This document shows positions 22,218 to 35,300 of a DNA stretch of 64,000 bases, in pieces (within the stretch, counting starts at the first letter, position 1; every line of letters begins with the position of its first letter). The DNA comes from Angiostrongylus vasorum (Eukaryota > Nematoda > Chromadorea > Rhabditida > Metastrongylidae). Below the pieces are notes generated by a model. That model made no database searches. It worked only from the letters and a program-made list of their open reading frames with translations, and was not told the origin of the DNA. The stretch lies in the NCBI GenBank assembly GCA_018806985.1, contig JADANN010000440.1, positions 310,001 through 374,000 of the forward strand. Reading direction: 5' to 3'. Made by a program: the position numbers and the translations under genes.

Positions 22218-22292
22218 TTCGACCAACAAGAACAACAACAACGACAACGAAGACCTATACCAACCTCGCATCAGCTAAAGAAGATCAATTTA

Positions 22293-23821
22293 TAAGATCA
22301 TATAAATAAATATATCAATCATCTATGCCGAGTTTTATAGAAAGTCGGTCTTTTGAGTTATGAAGAGGTAAAGTTTGTAGAAGTAGGTTTTAAGAAGAAT
22401 GCTTATGATCTGGATAAGCGAGAATTCCATAATGTATATGTAGGTTAAAATGGTACTCTCTGTGCAAGCGAGTCGTGATTTAGATTTATAGGTAGGATTT
22501 TGCTTTTAAATTAGGACGTGTAAGTTATTTGATAAATAATTAACAGGATTCGGGTTTAAAGCTAACAGTGCCAAGTTCTACTAAATGGGGAAAATCCGAT
22601 TCAGCTTTTAATGGTTGAGGTTTCTATTTACCCGTTATATTACGGAAATCAATTCCCTCTGTGGTTTGTAGGCACTTGTTTATGACGAAATTTGTTTCCC
22701 ATTGTTATATCAGATATTAACAGTCATTTCTCATTCTGTTTTAATTTTTTGTAACATTTTGTGATGTTCTGAACAAAGATGTCGTTGATAGAGGCCTTTG
22801 AGTGAACTCTTCTTCAGTTTTTGACAATATTATGGAAAGAAACTGGGCTGGAATGGTATTGAATAAGATTCGTGGTGATTGACTGTAGGGAACAGGACAT
22901 TTTTGCCTTTCTTGACGTCTTGAATTAGTTTGTCGTCTTGGCTGCAGCTAGAATTATTTCCATGGTCCTCTGTAAACTAACACTGTGATGTGAGTTTGAC
23001 TCACATGACAGGATTGAAGAGGGTATAGTTTTTTTGTTTAGCAGGAAGAACCGTGAGATAGTTTGTACGACGTGGAGGCCTGTTTCACCTTGAAGGTGTT
23101 AGCGGATTTTTTTCTCACATGTAGGGGCAGCTGAGACGGCATGAATTGGTGTAAACATATAGGGAGTGCGGGCGTAAGTTAGGCGTCGAATAGGCACGAT
23201 GGCCACACTGATTTAGGTGTGTGTACACTTTGTGTTAAACCACACTCAACTTGAAATAAATCGTCTATTAGGTGGACTATCTAGGCGAGTAAATGTAAGC
23301 AGAGGATTCGATGATGCCTGTTCAATCGACCGAGAATAGGATAGAATCGACCTAATAGATATTAGGGAAAAATCAAGTAATGACTTTCGTTTTCTTAGGG
23401 TCATCGGGAAGCTGGTCGAAAGAGAAATGGTCAGCATGCATTCAACTTGGCGTATGCTTGATATTATGTTGGGGAAGAGTGGTGCTATCGAGAAGAAATG
23501 ATAATGTACCCCATAGATTTTTTTCCTATTGAGATTATAGCTTCCAGGTGACATTCCACTACGTTGCGCTGAACAGGCTTGTCGAGGTGACATCGTTCTG
23601 TTTATACCCCTGTTCGCGTCGATGGTGCTACAAAATAAATCCCCATCACTGAGTAGACTCTCTGTCTGTTCATATTATTCCAATAACCACGAAACACACT
23701 TTTTTGGTAAATGGATGAGTCATCGTGTGATTTCTTGTACTGGGAACTCTATAAGACCTTGCTTGTTAGAGTAGCGATGTTTCGGCTATTATTCTGCCAT
23801 TCCTTGTACCATTGTTTCCAT
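22293..23821. other. Nothing recognised
   Basis: No family resemblance, splice-consistent exon or copy of the local repeat families was found. A 115-codon frame on the minus strand (23593-23246) has no recognisable domain. Confidence 0.4.
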
Positions 23822-23827
23822 TAATTC

Positions 23828-23863
23828 GGCTAACGTTTCAACTTTTTCGTCTTCCTCAGAGCC
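23828..23863 (-). ncRNA. Hammerhead-like motif
   Basis: Minus strand: GGCT/AGCC, CTGAGGA, a weakened helix II (GACG/AGTT), GAAAC, ACGT, T, then AGCC. Confidence 0.55.
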
Positions 23864-24045
23864 GATGATCCGATCCGATGTCCACAGTCGTTCGTCTTCT
23901 CGATGTGGTGTCTTCATCTTCGTATCGAGTCGATTCTACTTAGGCGGGTTGCCTCATTCGAGCACTGAAGAAGATTGAACTCGATATGAAGACGAAGACG
24001 CCACGTCCGGAAGACGAACGACTGTGAATATCGAGTCGGATCATT

Positions 24046-24081
24046 GGCTCTGAGGAGGACCAAATCGTCGAAACGTTAGCC
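24046..24081 (+). ncRNA. Hammerhead-like motif
   Basis: Plus strand: GGCT/AGCC helix I, CTGAGGA, helix II GAC/GTC, GAAAC, ACGT, T. The helix II pairs differ from GGCG/CGCC copies yet still pair. Confidence 0.65.
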
Positions 24082-24787
24082 GAATAAATTATGTGCATCT
24101 GTTTTGCACTCTAACTATGGTAATCATTCCAGTTCTCAATTTCTAGTCCCTCTTATGGTTCAGAAGCGTTGGGGTTTAAAGCTGTTTGATATCTAAGCTT
24201 TTCAAATTTGATACTCCGTGTCCTCGCTACTACTCAGCGTACAAATCTAACATAATAGATTCGTGGCCCGGTTTTCATTAGGTTAGGTTGAGTAATTTGT
24301 GTAGTTGTATAGTATTACAAGTATTCATTCAATCCTTCAATGTCCACGTGAAGTCAAACAACGTGTTATAAAAATAATGACAATATTAGGAAACAATATC
24401 TAGTTAAATGAGAAATACTGAGTCATTATCACTCGGTAAGCACCAAACGTCATAGCATTCTTAAGTGAGAGGATTCCCTCCCTCCATGCCTAACTAATAG
24501 TTAATAAATCAATAATCAGCATTAATTGAAATGACATGTACAGTATGAAATACTACAAGACACAGGGGCATTCGCCATTATCGTACAGAATTGAGCAAGT
24601 CTATCGTGACTTTTAGATGGTTTCCACTTTCTTGGGTTCCGGTTCCAAAGTCGCTGCTATCAGCTGTAAGGTAGAAGAAATTACTTTGGCATGGTCGGAG
24701 GATTCTTTCACAGGTCTTTTTTGGATTCCGAAAACGTGAAGAGGAAATGGGTGGATGTAAATTAATCCCTAGAAATTTTTTTTAGCT

Positions 24788-27290
24788 GTTAACGTGGCCA
24801 TCCCCGTTAGTCGGGAGACAACGTTGCCCGTCCCTAGGTGGGGGAGAGGGTGTCAATCGCGGACCAGAATCCCTGATGCTTCCCTGAGACGCAGGTGGAT
24901 CCAGTAAATGGAGTCGGTTTTCGCTGCGCCGATTTGGCACATACATTCCGTATTTATGAGGACGTATACATGCATGCGTGTGTGGGCGCATTCTTGTTTA
25001 GGTGGGTAGCATTTTGCGAGTCATTTCGACCAAGAGCCTGCAATCAATGACAGGGAAGTGTGTGGGAGTTGGTTAAGAGTCGTCCTCAACAAATAATCTA
25101 CTTATCTTTACTAGAAGAGGCGATTAAGTTGCCCGTGAGTATACCCAGCTTCACATTCAGAGCTCAACAAACTATACGTAGGTACGGAAAATCTAAACAC
25201 AGTGATCCCACTAAACGGGCCTCATTCCCCTGATCCCGAAAAAGAACCCGATTGGGCAGCATTGGGTAGGACGAGTAGGGGAAGGCTGCTAGAATCTCGT
25301 AAGCATCCTAGGCTGCCTAAATCTCCAAGGACTAAGGTGACGACTAGCACCTACAAAGCACACATACTTGCATCTGAGTCCTTGACAACGGACTCGATCA
25401 TGCAGGCGAAAACGGCGAGATACAACGTAATCAGACTGCCTGAGACAAAAGACGCCACACATTCAACGCCGTTTATGATAGTGGAGAAGGATTGTTCCTC
25501 GAAACACGCGATATTAAAGACTTCGGAGGCGTCGGCATTCTCGTCAGCGGCCACGAACATCGACTCATTCGAACAACTAAGAATGCGAATTGGACTTTTA
25601 CGTCAAATGATGTGGGTAAATACTGGATTTGACAACCTTCGTCTTCTACGTACCAACATTAAGCTATGGCGAAGACAGAGTAGAAGCATTGTGTAAGAAC
25701 TTGGAAGAATTCTACAGAGAAGAACATGCATTCCTGAAAACTACATCGCTAATACGCGAGAGGCTCTCTGAGTTTATCACGACGACCAAGACCCTTCATG
25801 GTAACTTGTGGTTCCAGAAGCCCTATTCGCTGGACGTGGGAGTTTCCCAGTGCAAGGAACTACAACGAGATAGACCGCACTATTGTAAATCGACGATCAT
25901 GCTCAACTGATTTCGCTGTTGTCTCAAAATTCCACACGGGATCAGACTATCGCTTCATTCGCGCAACATTCCTGTTCTCGCCGAAAAGTGGGGAAGTTGC
26001 TAAGCTTAGAAAATGATGTTCCAAAACCATCATAAACTGGGGCTTACAAAGATTATTGGGTCTGGGTCTTGGGACGATAGCGTTATTGATCCCATTGGGA
26101 AACACGAACTGATACACCAGCGTGGAACTGCGCGAGCTACAGGCTAGCGCCGGCTCACGTCCGAATTTGAAAACAAGGCAGACAGGCGTTAGAAGGAGGT
26201 TTTAAAGACAGAACAGCAGCAGTTATGCTGTCGAGGAAGGGAAAAGCATTTAGAGCCCACCGAAGCTTCATCGATCAGAAAATCAAGACGATTCACTTCG
26301 GCTCCCAGGCGGAACAACTACAACTTCAAGAAAGGCAAAGAAGGAAATAAATCACGAATACTACTCGGATCTCTTGAATAACCACGTTCTCCTGTCCTCC
26401 TACGAAAGAAAGGAGGATGGATATGTCGTCCCATACGTTCTCCCTTCCAAAAGCTGACGCTCTTTTCGTCAGTCAAGAATCGGACAACACTTGTTCTGGA
26501 CAGCAAATGACCTGGATACCTGGAAGGCATTCCCTCCAGTCCGCACAAACACACTGACTCCGCTCTTCACACGTTATCTATCAGAATGCAAGGTTCCTAT
26601 TTAATGAAAGGCCAGCAAGACTGTGTTATTTCTCAAGAACGGTGACCTCCCCGATATCGGCGACTATCCCCCGATCTGCTTGCTACCTCTCTGCCGTCTA
26701 AGATCTTTTCACTCGCGTTAAACAAAATTAATAGAGACTGAACGAAGGGCAGTCATGTGAGCAATCAGGGTTTCGGAAAGGATTTGGTACGATGGACCAC
26801 ATCCACACGATGACGAGGCCCATTGAAGGATCAACAGAGTACAATAGATCGTTCTGACTCACTTCCATGGATTTAAAGGAAGCTGTCGACTCAGCTTTCT
26901 ACTCGTACCACGCAAATGGGAGAGGGGATCCGAAGTTTCCACTATGTCAACTATCAATTAATAAAGACACCGTTTTACACACCAAATTGTCGAAGATAGG
27001 ATGGGAGGGATATGTAATGCGCCCGAATGACAACGGCTGGACAAGAGCGTTGGTAACTGGATTTCTCCATATCTCAAGCGTACTATAGTAAAACAACCGA
27101 CCCGATGGTCAGATTTCTTTACGAAAACCCTAGATAAAAGCCTCAATGCTTAACGAGCCTCTAGAGCGAGCAGAACCTACTGAGGTTATCTTGCCCGAGA
27201 CAAAGAGACGGACGGTTTACTGCAGCCGCCTCGACCCACTTAGTTATGAGAGGGACGCGTGACAGGTGACAGGTGACAGGTGAACATCAT
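24788..27290 (+). mobile_element. RTE-type non-LTR retrotransposon, broken and internally deleted
   Basis: The 5' part (24788-25200) looks like a LINE leader. From 25330 the frame encodes an apurinic endonuclease-like domain with a TYKAHILASESL start, MQAKTARYNVIRLPETK and NIDSFEQL, followed by frameshifts at about 25620 and 25800. Downstream come RERLSEFITTTKTLHGN, DRTIVNRR and FHTGSDYRFIRATF. Remnants of the reverse transcriptase follow (DLPDIGDY.PICLL, SGFRKGFGTMDHIHTM, MDLKEAVDSA). The sequence then jumps to the C-terminal end (GYVMRPNDNGWTRA, RWSDFFTKTLD), so most of the RT palm with its catalytic YxDD is gone. The 3' end is a short tandem of GTGACAG, as RTE elements often have. Confidence 0.85.
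27262..27290 (+). repeat. RTE 3' tandem tail
   Basis: Three to four direct copies of GTGACAG (about 7 bp) directly after the degraded RTE frame. Confidence 0.8.
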
Positions 27291-27484
27291 CTAATATGGA
27301 ATAAATTTGTTCTTCGTCGTAGTAGATTTTATTACTCCATTTAAATAATTTTTGGTAATCGAAGATTTCCTTAGTATGCAAAACTCTTCTGGTCTATGTT
27401 TTTTATTATTACTATTTCTAATTGAAAATGAGCGTACAATTAATAAATAATGAAAGAAATGCTAGTTTGTTTACTGTATTTTAC

Positions 27485-27860
27485 AGTAACCTCCCAACGG
27501 TTTACCGCCTCATCGTGGCTGGGAGGTGTTCCTGGGTGTTGGACTGCGATATAGCGGGAGATTCATCCCCCTGGTAGGGTCTCCCGCCGGCGTTTCCATC
27601 AGGAAGCCTAGCTAAGTGTAAACCAGTACCAGGATCCACCACTGTCCTGGCATCAAAGTCGCATGGTGGCAAATCTCCCTCTGATCCACAAGAGCTGCGA
27701 CTGCCTGTAGTGGTGAAGATCTGGGGCAGACTTTAGCCAGGCTGACGTCGAGATTCCAGGGAACCACAATGGCTTAACCAGCAGATCTCCGAGAAGTGCA
27801 GATTGTGCTGGTACCCGCACAGCCAGTGAGGACGGGGCATTCAAGTATCAATGAAGTAAG
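27485..27860 (+). repeat. S3 interspersed repeat
   Basis: Complete copy: 'CAACGGTTTACCGCCTCATC' at the left and 'GGGGCATTCAAGTATCAATG' at the right. Confidence 0.78.
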
Positions 27861-27959
27861 TATTTCACAGTTATACGTTAATATATACGTGAAATTCATT
27901 AGAGCGAAGTAATAAGTTTGTGATATTATTGAAAAATTTACTATGCATAACCTTCCCTG

Positions 27960-28135
27960 CTGTCCATAATTTTTGATGTGAAACACGACCACAATGGTGC
28001 TGAGATATTTCCAAACCTGAACCCCAGGCCGGATCGAACCGCGATTACTCTTTTCGGGGAGTTCATGTTTTACGCACGGCACCACTTAGGCTCCCTTTCT
28101 GCTTTTTTTCTCAGCCAGTCTTTCTAATCCTAATT
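27960..28135 (-). repeat. S1 SINE
   Basis: Reversed copy with 'CGACCACAATGGTGCTGAGA', 'CCGGATCGAACCGCGA' (B-box region) and 'GCACGGCACCACTTAGG' (A-box region). Confidence 0.68.
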
Positions 28136-28830
28136 TGCTCAACAAGAGTGTAAGGAATGCAAATTTAATTCTAAATTCTTCAGTTCTAATTCTTTTCATC
28201 CAAAAATTTCCTGTTCCACGCACCATGTAGATGAGATGTCTGCAATCTCTCATCGGTTCAGCAGGAAAGTTATAAGGTCTACTTACTCTCAGTTTTCGTT
28301 AACTTTTTTATTCCTAGAAGTGACTTTCTTTAGGAAACACTTAGATGCTCAGTTGGTGCGATTTCCTAAATTTTATGCGAATTTCAGGAGGTCTAGTGAT
28401 TTCGTTGTCTTGTAACTGACGTCCATGAAGCGGAGATCAAATTCATGTATTGGTTTGGTTGCTATTTGATATCCTGCAAGTTGATTCAACTAATGAATAC
28501 AGCTTGCATTCAACAAACACATGGATTTTTTGGAGAACACGCTCGAGGTAGTTTTGAACTACTCCGGATCCATCCTAAAGTTTTTCTTTTACATCTCTTG
28601 TGTTCTGTTCGCATATGACTATCCTATCGATGTTTATTTGGCTAGGTGTGTTCTATTGAGCCTTGAAGATGAGTTGCTATTTGGAGATCTTCTTTCGTAA
28701 ATAACTATTTTTAACGCTACAACTGAGATATTTAGAGGAAATGGCAATAAAAATTCCTTCATACTACACGATTGTGCTCCCAACAGCACATACTTTCACC
28801 AAACCATTCACCTCAACATTCATCGCTTTG
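28136..28830. other. Nothing recognised; 3' flank of the TMEM41-like gene
   Basis: This is the downstream side of the TMEM41-like stop codon. No AATAAA is visible within the first 100 nt on the minus strand. Confidence 0.4.
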
Positions 28831-29281
28831 CTAATTAAAACTTTTTTCAGTTTTTTTTTGTTCATTCGTGGAAGCTCCAGCTTCGTAGTCGCACTTGGAA
28901 GATGTTCCTATGTATAGAACGCCGACATAAGTCAGATTGTTCATCTTCAGGGCAAAATCTCCCAAGTGGTCTCTCGTTATTCCTTGAAGTTTTCTCTTTA
29001 TAGAATAAAATAATAAAAATAACAAAATAATAACAACTATAACAATAACATTTGAAAATAATAACAAAAATTCGAGTTTTTGACTATGCTTTATTAACCA
29101 CTGATTTTAGCGATCGCTGCAGCCCTGGTGGAATTGTATTGGCGTGGGAGTAAATTTCCCGTCAATCCACAAATATCCAATGATTGCCTTTGGTAGGACA
29201 CGGGAACGTCCAGGCTAAACTATCCCAGGACTTCGCGAAAAAGATATTACGGAGACATGTACACACATACACACACACAGA

Positions 29282-29321
<40 letters not shown>

Positions 29322-32300
29322 CGAATCTGACTACCTTTGGGGACCCCATGGATGATACAAAAAACAACGAAACTGAAAGATGTTGAGATCCGCATAATGT
29401 ATGGAAATAGGCTGTCTAGGTAAAAAACTAAGTAAGTGAAGGCAATAAAATATCTTTAAACATTTCTATATTGAAATGCTCTTTTAGAATGTTTTGCCTT
29501 TAATACACGAGTTTTAATAATATATGACTTTTATATTCTGATAACCCAAACTCACTTGATGTTTGTGCGCTCGTGGCCGGACATAGATTGCATACGCGAG
29601 TGGTAAAAGAGCAATAGAGAATAGCTTAATCATGGTTGAGGCGCTAAAAAGTACACATTTAAATATTCTTGAAAACAAGAACTTGTGTTCTTATTCATCT
29701 GCTTTTGTAATATTTTTACGTTTCCTTTTACCGGAAACTCCGTCAAGCTTTCAATTTTCCTATAGCTTTCACAGGACCTTTCTTACTTCAATTTTTTGTA
29801 GCTTGTCTCCATAATCTTGTAGTGAACAGTCGAAAGAGGCTTGTTTTCTCCTTGATTTATTATACTTGGATGGCCCATCTGCAATGGTTGTGCGATCCCC
29901 AGCATAATTTCCATTTTTTCGGACTTTTGTTGCTTTATACATTGTGGTTCCCTGGAATCCCGTGGATAGCCTATCCAAAGTCTGCCGCAAGTCGTCACCA
30001 CCACTGGCAGTAACCATCCTTGTGGATCAGAGCGAGATTTGTCACTATGCGACTAATTTGATACTGGGACGGTGGTGGTTCCTGGTATTGTTTTACTCTT
30101 AACTGGGCTCCTTGACGGAAGCGCCAGATTCCTCAGCTTGAGAGACCCTGCTGGGGGGATGAATCTCCCCGCCGTAGATCGCAACCTGCCATCGAGGAAC
30201 ACCACCCACCCACGATGAGGCGGCGAACCGTTGGTAGGCTTGGTTTATTATAACGAAAAAAAAGATGATTTTAGGAGAACTTTTACATATAGATGGAAAG
30301 ACAAAACCTTATGTCTTCTGAAGATAAATCATCTACCTAAATATATCATCCCATGACCGGAGTTCCGACAGTATATATCCCGCTTGTACACAAATAAAGT
30401 TATACGGTGCTAAGCCTGAAAGATAGAGTAAGTGACCAAGCAGCTTTTTTATAATTGAGTGTCTGTGAAACCTTGGGGAGTGAATAGTTCTGTAGTTTAT
30501 GGTGCCCTGCAATACATACATGACCTCTAGTTCGACTCTTCTCTCCGGAAAAATCTAGTCCTGTAGCCCTTTCATTTTTATTTTAATTACATGATCCGAT
30601 ATCACGTGAATCACACTGTGCGGATTCCAGCACCTCTTGCATTCGATTCGTCTCCTCGCATCAGCCATCGACGACGGCCTTCGAACATTCTTGCTTTCGG
30701 CTTCGGATGACGCTTGAGGATTCTTTCATCTTTCTCACGAATGACGTTGAATGCTGGTAGGTTAAGTCGGTGATTCCTGAAAACCCCCAAATCGCCGCTC
30801 TAAGGCGTTTCCACGTAGACTTGAGGGCTTCAGCTTGTTCCGGACTGCTCTTGCATCCTCAGCGAATTAGTATCAGACTTCTCTGGTAAGCAAAAACAAC
30901 GACTTGGTAAATCGACAAGCCACTGAGAATCATTATATAGGTCAACTATGCATTGAATCTTCTACTATTCTACGGAAATACTTAAATACATAGTGTATTT
31001 CTACAGAATTAATCAGCACCAAACCTCTGTTCGCATCTTTTGGTAAAAGGTATACTTAAATTAAGATCGACCAAATCACTTCATCAGATTAGTAACGGTC
31101 CCGTCACAGTTTGGATTTCAGCAGCGCTGAACACGATTTTGACACTTCAGAAAAGTTCGTCAGTGTGAGAAAATCGGGAGTTTATCTGATGAGATCATTA
31201 GATGAGTTAATAATATGAATGACACTGCTTCAGTCGAACATCACACGAAACCCTGAACTACGAATATTCGTGCACCATTAAATTTTTCTGCGCCATTTGA
31301 CATCAAATATTGAGTGGACCCAAAGAACGCCTTCGTCTTTTGGGTAATATTCGCCTGTTATTTGAAGGTTTTGCTTTCCCCATGAATGTTGTTGAATTCT
31401 AGTCGTGTTGACTCCGAAATCCTTGGCTGGCCGTTCCACGTATTTCCCAGGTCTTTACTGGAAGCACTCACCGGTTTTTTTTTGGATTCGAAAGATCGAA
31501 ATGATCGCAAAAAAATCTGGCACCAACTTTCCGTACCCGCATGGATGGCGAACTTGGTGCGCCCAAGTCGGGTTCGAACGAGGCATTGTGTTAAACGGCT
31601 GCACTACACGTGCACTTCCCGAAATCATTATTAAGCTTGTGGGATTTCATTCATTCAATTAAAAAACTTCAGCAAATCGTATATTATGGACTTGTTGGTA
31701 ACTTTTACTTGTTGAACTGCAGATGGTGTTTATCAGTTTCTGTAGGAGCTGTCATGAGTATGTTTACCGATAACTATCAGTCCGTGATAGTCTTTTATAA
31801 TTCTGGTGTAGTTTTTTTATAAACTCATAGGTTTCCTATTCGTATTTCCATCTGTCCATGGTGAAACAGTTAGGGCTTTATGAGGTATTGACTGTTTTCG
31901 TACTTCTGTTAAAATTCATCAATATATCGAAGTGCTATACTGAAGGGGCCGGTGTTGCGCAGTAGTTAGAGGCGCCACGATTAAACCCGTTATCCTCATA
32001 GCTGCTCCCCACGTAGGCTATCGACTAGCCAGCTCGGGAACACTTAATCGATAGATGATGGTAATTTTCTACCTATAAAAGCCGATATGACGAAAATCCT
32101 TAGTGGTATGTTGAGAAACGGTGCTACAATATTCAATAGCCATGACGGTGAGATAGGAAAAATTCGTGCGAATAGAAGAAATGGCAGCAAACGATTCGAA
32201 TTATCATCAATCTGAAAAAAAGCCATTTATATCTTGAGTTGAGACGATCGGTAAAATCAATGTATCATTTTTTGCACATATTACTAAATCTACCACCTAT

Positions 32301-35300
32301 TTCAAAATCCTGAGATTTACGAGAATTTAAGATCGTTGCCAGATTGGTGACAAATTGATGACTGTGGTATATCCAAGGCCATAAAGAAAATCTCCATTAG
32401 CTTTCTAGGATAAATTTCAGGACAAAAAAAGGAAATATTTAGTCTGCCTATCCTTTTTTCGCCCCAGTTTTTCCTTGAAAATATCAGTATCTCTTGGAAG
32501 ATTGACTTTCAACAAACGTCAGCAGTGAGAAGTACAACCTCGTTGCAGTTTCACAAAGACGGTTAGTAAAATTTAAACCAATCGATAGTTTTTTGACACG
32601 TATCGAAAAACTTACTTATGTTTTGTAAAGTTAAGTTTTTTCTTTAATGATGCTGAGATATTTGCAAAACTCCGGACAGCAGGTGTCTGCGGTGGGAAAC
32701 GAACGCGCTATTGTCCTTTCCAGGGAGTAACGCGTTCACCACCACACCATGAGGGTCCTTCGTTTCGCCTGTCTCTCAGGTAGTTCTATCGATCTTTTGC
32801 CATCAGCAATCACTCGCCAGCGGGATTGTTCTGGGGAGCCCAAATCGGCAACGAACACAGTTAAGCTGAGGCTGTGGTTATAATCACAATCTTAACCTTT
32901 TTTAATTACTGCCTATTCTTTTTAACGGTAGGGTGTATTGCGAAATATAACTTCAATGATGCTGAGATATTAGATCTTCATCTTTTTTATGGCCTTCGGA
33001 AGCACGTCAAACGATCTTCTCTCCCTTTTCTAATATACTATAATGGGTTAGCAATGACTATTCAATGATGCTGAGATATTTGCAAAACTCCGGACAGCTT
33101 AACTGGGTTCGTTGCCGATTTGGGCTCCCGAAATCAATCCCGTTGACGGTCGACCGCCGATGGCAAAAGATCGACAGAACTAGCCGAGAGACAGGCGAAA
33201 CGAAGGACCGGCATGGTGTGGTGATGAACGCGTTACTCCCCCAGAAAGGACAATAGCGCATTCGTTCCCCACCGCAGACACCTGCGGTCCGGAGTTTTGC
33301 AAATATCTCAGCATCATTAAAGTTATATTTCGCAATATACCCTGCCGTTTAAAAGAGTAGGCAGTAAATAATAAGTTAAAAATTAAGTTTTTCTTTGCTT
33401 TATGAACGATGGCGTCTTCGTCAAAGCATACCTTCTGTTGTAAATAAGTTAATTTCTGTCCAAAATAATACATAACATATTCCCGTCCAAATTGCTCGGA
33501 AAACAGATAGCACAACGTTGAACCGGCTGAAGATTATTTCGAATTAATATTTTTCAAATCGACTAGCATTTAATGTCGGAATCAATACTTTCCTGGATTA
33601 TTAAGCTAACGCGACGTCGATAAAAAGGTGACTGTGGACCATCGATTCGGATCATCGGTTCTGAGGAAGACGAAGACGTCGAAACGTTAGCCTGTTGTCA
33701 ATACACAACAAAGAAAAAATCCACACCAAAAATCGTAAACAGCGCCAGCAATCACATTCAGAAAGAAAAATTGGTCAAGATTGTTATTTATGACGTGTTT
33801 TCTAATTTGGTTCCATGAGAAAAATTACGGTAGGTCTTTTCAAACGTTCAACTTTACTTCCTATTGGTTACAAAAGCTATCACAAAAAAAATTGTACATT
33901 CTTTTTATCTATGTTTTCTACCTTTTCCGTCCAGAGGACCAATTAATTTGGTTATTTTAACCACAATGAGCTTCGTTATCGTGTTTACTAATTATTTTTT
34001 ACATATAATTTGTGAAGTATTAACCAAATAACCAGAAGTTCAGGATTGATCGAGGATTTATACCTCGGACAATTCCGCCCTCCGAGGGGGTTTTCTTGAA
34101 AAAAAATGTTTTATTCTTGTATTCGATACAGGTTTACTTCCGGTTTGGCACTTTCACTACGTCTCGTTCGAAAGCCGGTTCTGATTTTCGTGGATCAGTG
34201 GCGAACAGGAATCCATTATGGTGATCACCACCAACGTTGTCAACATCGTGCTCATTAGACAGAAGAACACATTCTCGTATTCAGCATGGAATTGAATCGA
34301 ATCACAATATAGCAGAAATTGCATGAGAGCCAGTGTGACATCAGTTTAATGCAAGAGCAACGCCAAAGAGATTTATGCACTGTTCTTGCTAAGAACAACC
34401 TATCGTTGCCAGGATGTCTCCAACATAACGCATAAACGACAAAAATTGGTTAATATCTCGGGACTTCCACCTAAGGGACATTAATAGTCCAACAGTTCTC
34501 ATATACGACCTTCTATCTTCGTTATGCTTGAAGAGCCAGAGAGAGTATCTGCGATAAACTGAAAAGCTCGTTTGGAATATAAATGGAGCTCGTTTTATGA
34601 ATGAGATTTCCACTTCTACAAATTGTTCACTTGTGGTGCACGTTTTACTGCACCTATGAGACACAAAGGATACGCGTAGCATAGTGGTCAAAGGTCTCCT
34701 CTAATAGGCACTTGATCTTTGGTTCGAGCTCGCTCCCTCAAAAGATCAAGCCCATCATTGGTACGAAGTCAGATATGGGTACAAGACATGAGTGAGAAGA
34801 TAAAACACTAAGTTAGAAGATGAAAAAAGCCTTCGCAAGACATTTCGGAGGCCAGATATGCACCTATACAATGTTACCGAGTGGGCCCGAATCTCTGGTG
34901 AAGTCTCCAAAGGACTGACCAATGCTGAACGTTTTGTACTTTATCTGTCATGGTTGCACCGCTTACCACTTTGAATTAGCAGCCCGAGATGCTTTAAATG
35001 AAGTAGATTACATGTATCCTTGTTCTCTGCTGAGACCACTTGGTTCACACCGGCCGTCCGTCTCCGCCCGTCCGCAATCAAGTCTGACACGCGAGTGAGG
35101 CTTCGCACCGATGGAAACCTGCACGGTCACATATGGATGGATTTGTCGTTGGTTACGCTGTTAGATGAACAAATAAACAAACAAATATCAGTGATTGAGA
35201 TTTGTTCGAAGCGAATATCTCGAATTTCTCACAATTATTGTTACTGCTGCTACTGGGTAGTCACTGGATGAATGAAGAACCGTTGCTGATAAACTCCATG

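Larger units (their letters stand above)
21750..22292. mobile_element. Fold-back element with hammerhead-like motifs at both ends
   Basis: Two inverted arms of about 130-165 bp enclose a centre of about 250 bp. Outer arm sequence 'CTTTAACTGATGCG' faces 'CGCATCAGCTAAAG', and 'GTAGGTCTTCGTTGTCG' faces 'CGACAACGAAGACCTATAC'. Inside each arm lies a hammerhead-like motif, then 'GATGTTACGA' facing 'TCGTAACATC'. The left arm holds an expanded GTT run, the right arm only a few AAC units. No coding frame is seen. Confidence 0.8.
23822..24090. mobile_element. Small fold-back element with hammerhead-like motifs at both ends
   Basis: Arms of about 110 bp pair across a loop of about 45 bp. 'ATTCGGCTAACGTTTC' faces 'GAAACGTTAGCCGAAT', 'CACAGTCGTTCGTCTTC' faces 'GAAGACGAACGACTGTG', and 'CTTCGTATCGAGT' faces 'ACTCGATATGAAG'. 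The centre has no frame. It is the cleanest member of the non-coding hammerhead family. Confidence 0.82.

Noticed and set aside
23246..23593. 115-codon frame on the minus strand
   Set aside because: No domain, no plausible splice context, and biased composition.
29769..30017. Minus-strand frame with DKLQKIE as the missing TMEM41 exon
   Set aside because: It resembles the thumb of that segment only by chance; it lies downstream of the exon it should precede, and part of the frame is S3 repeat.
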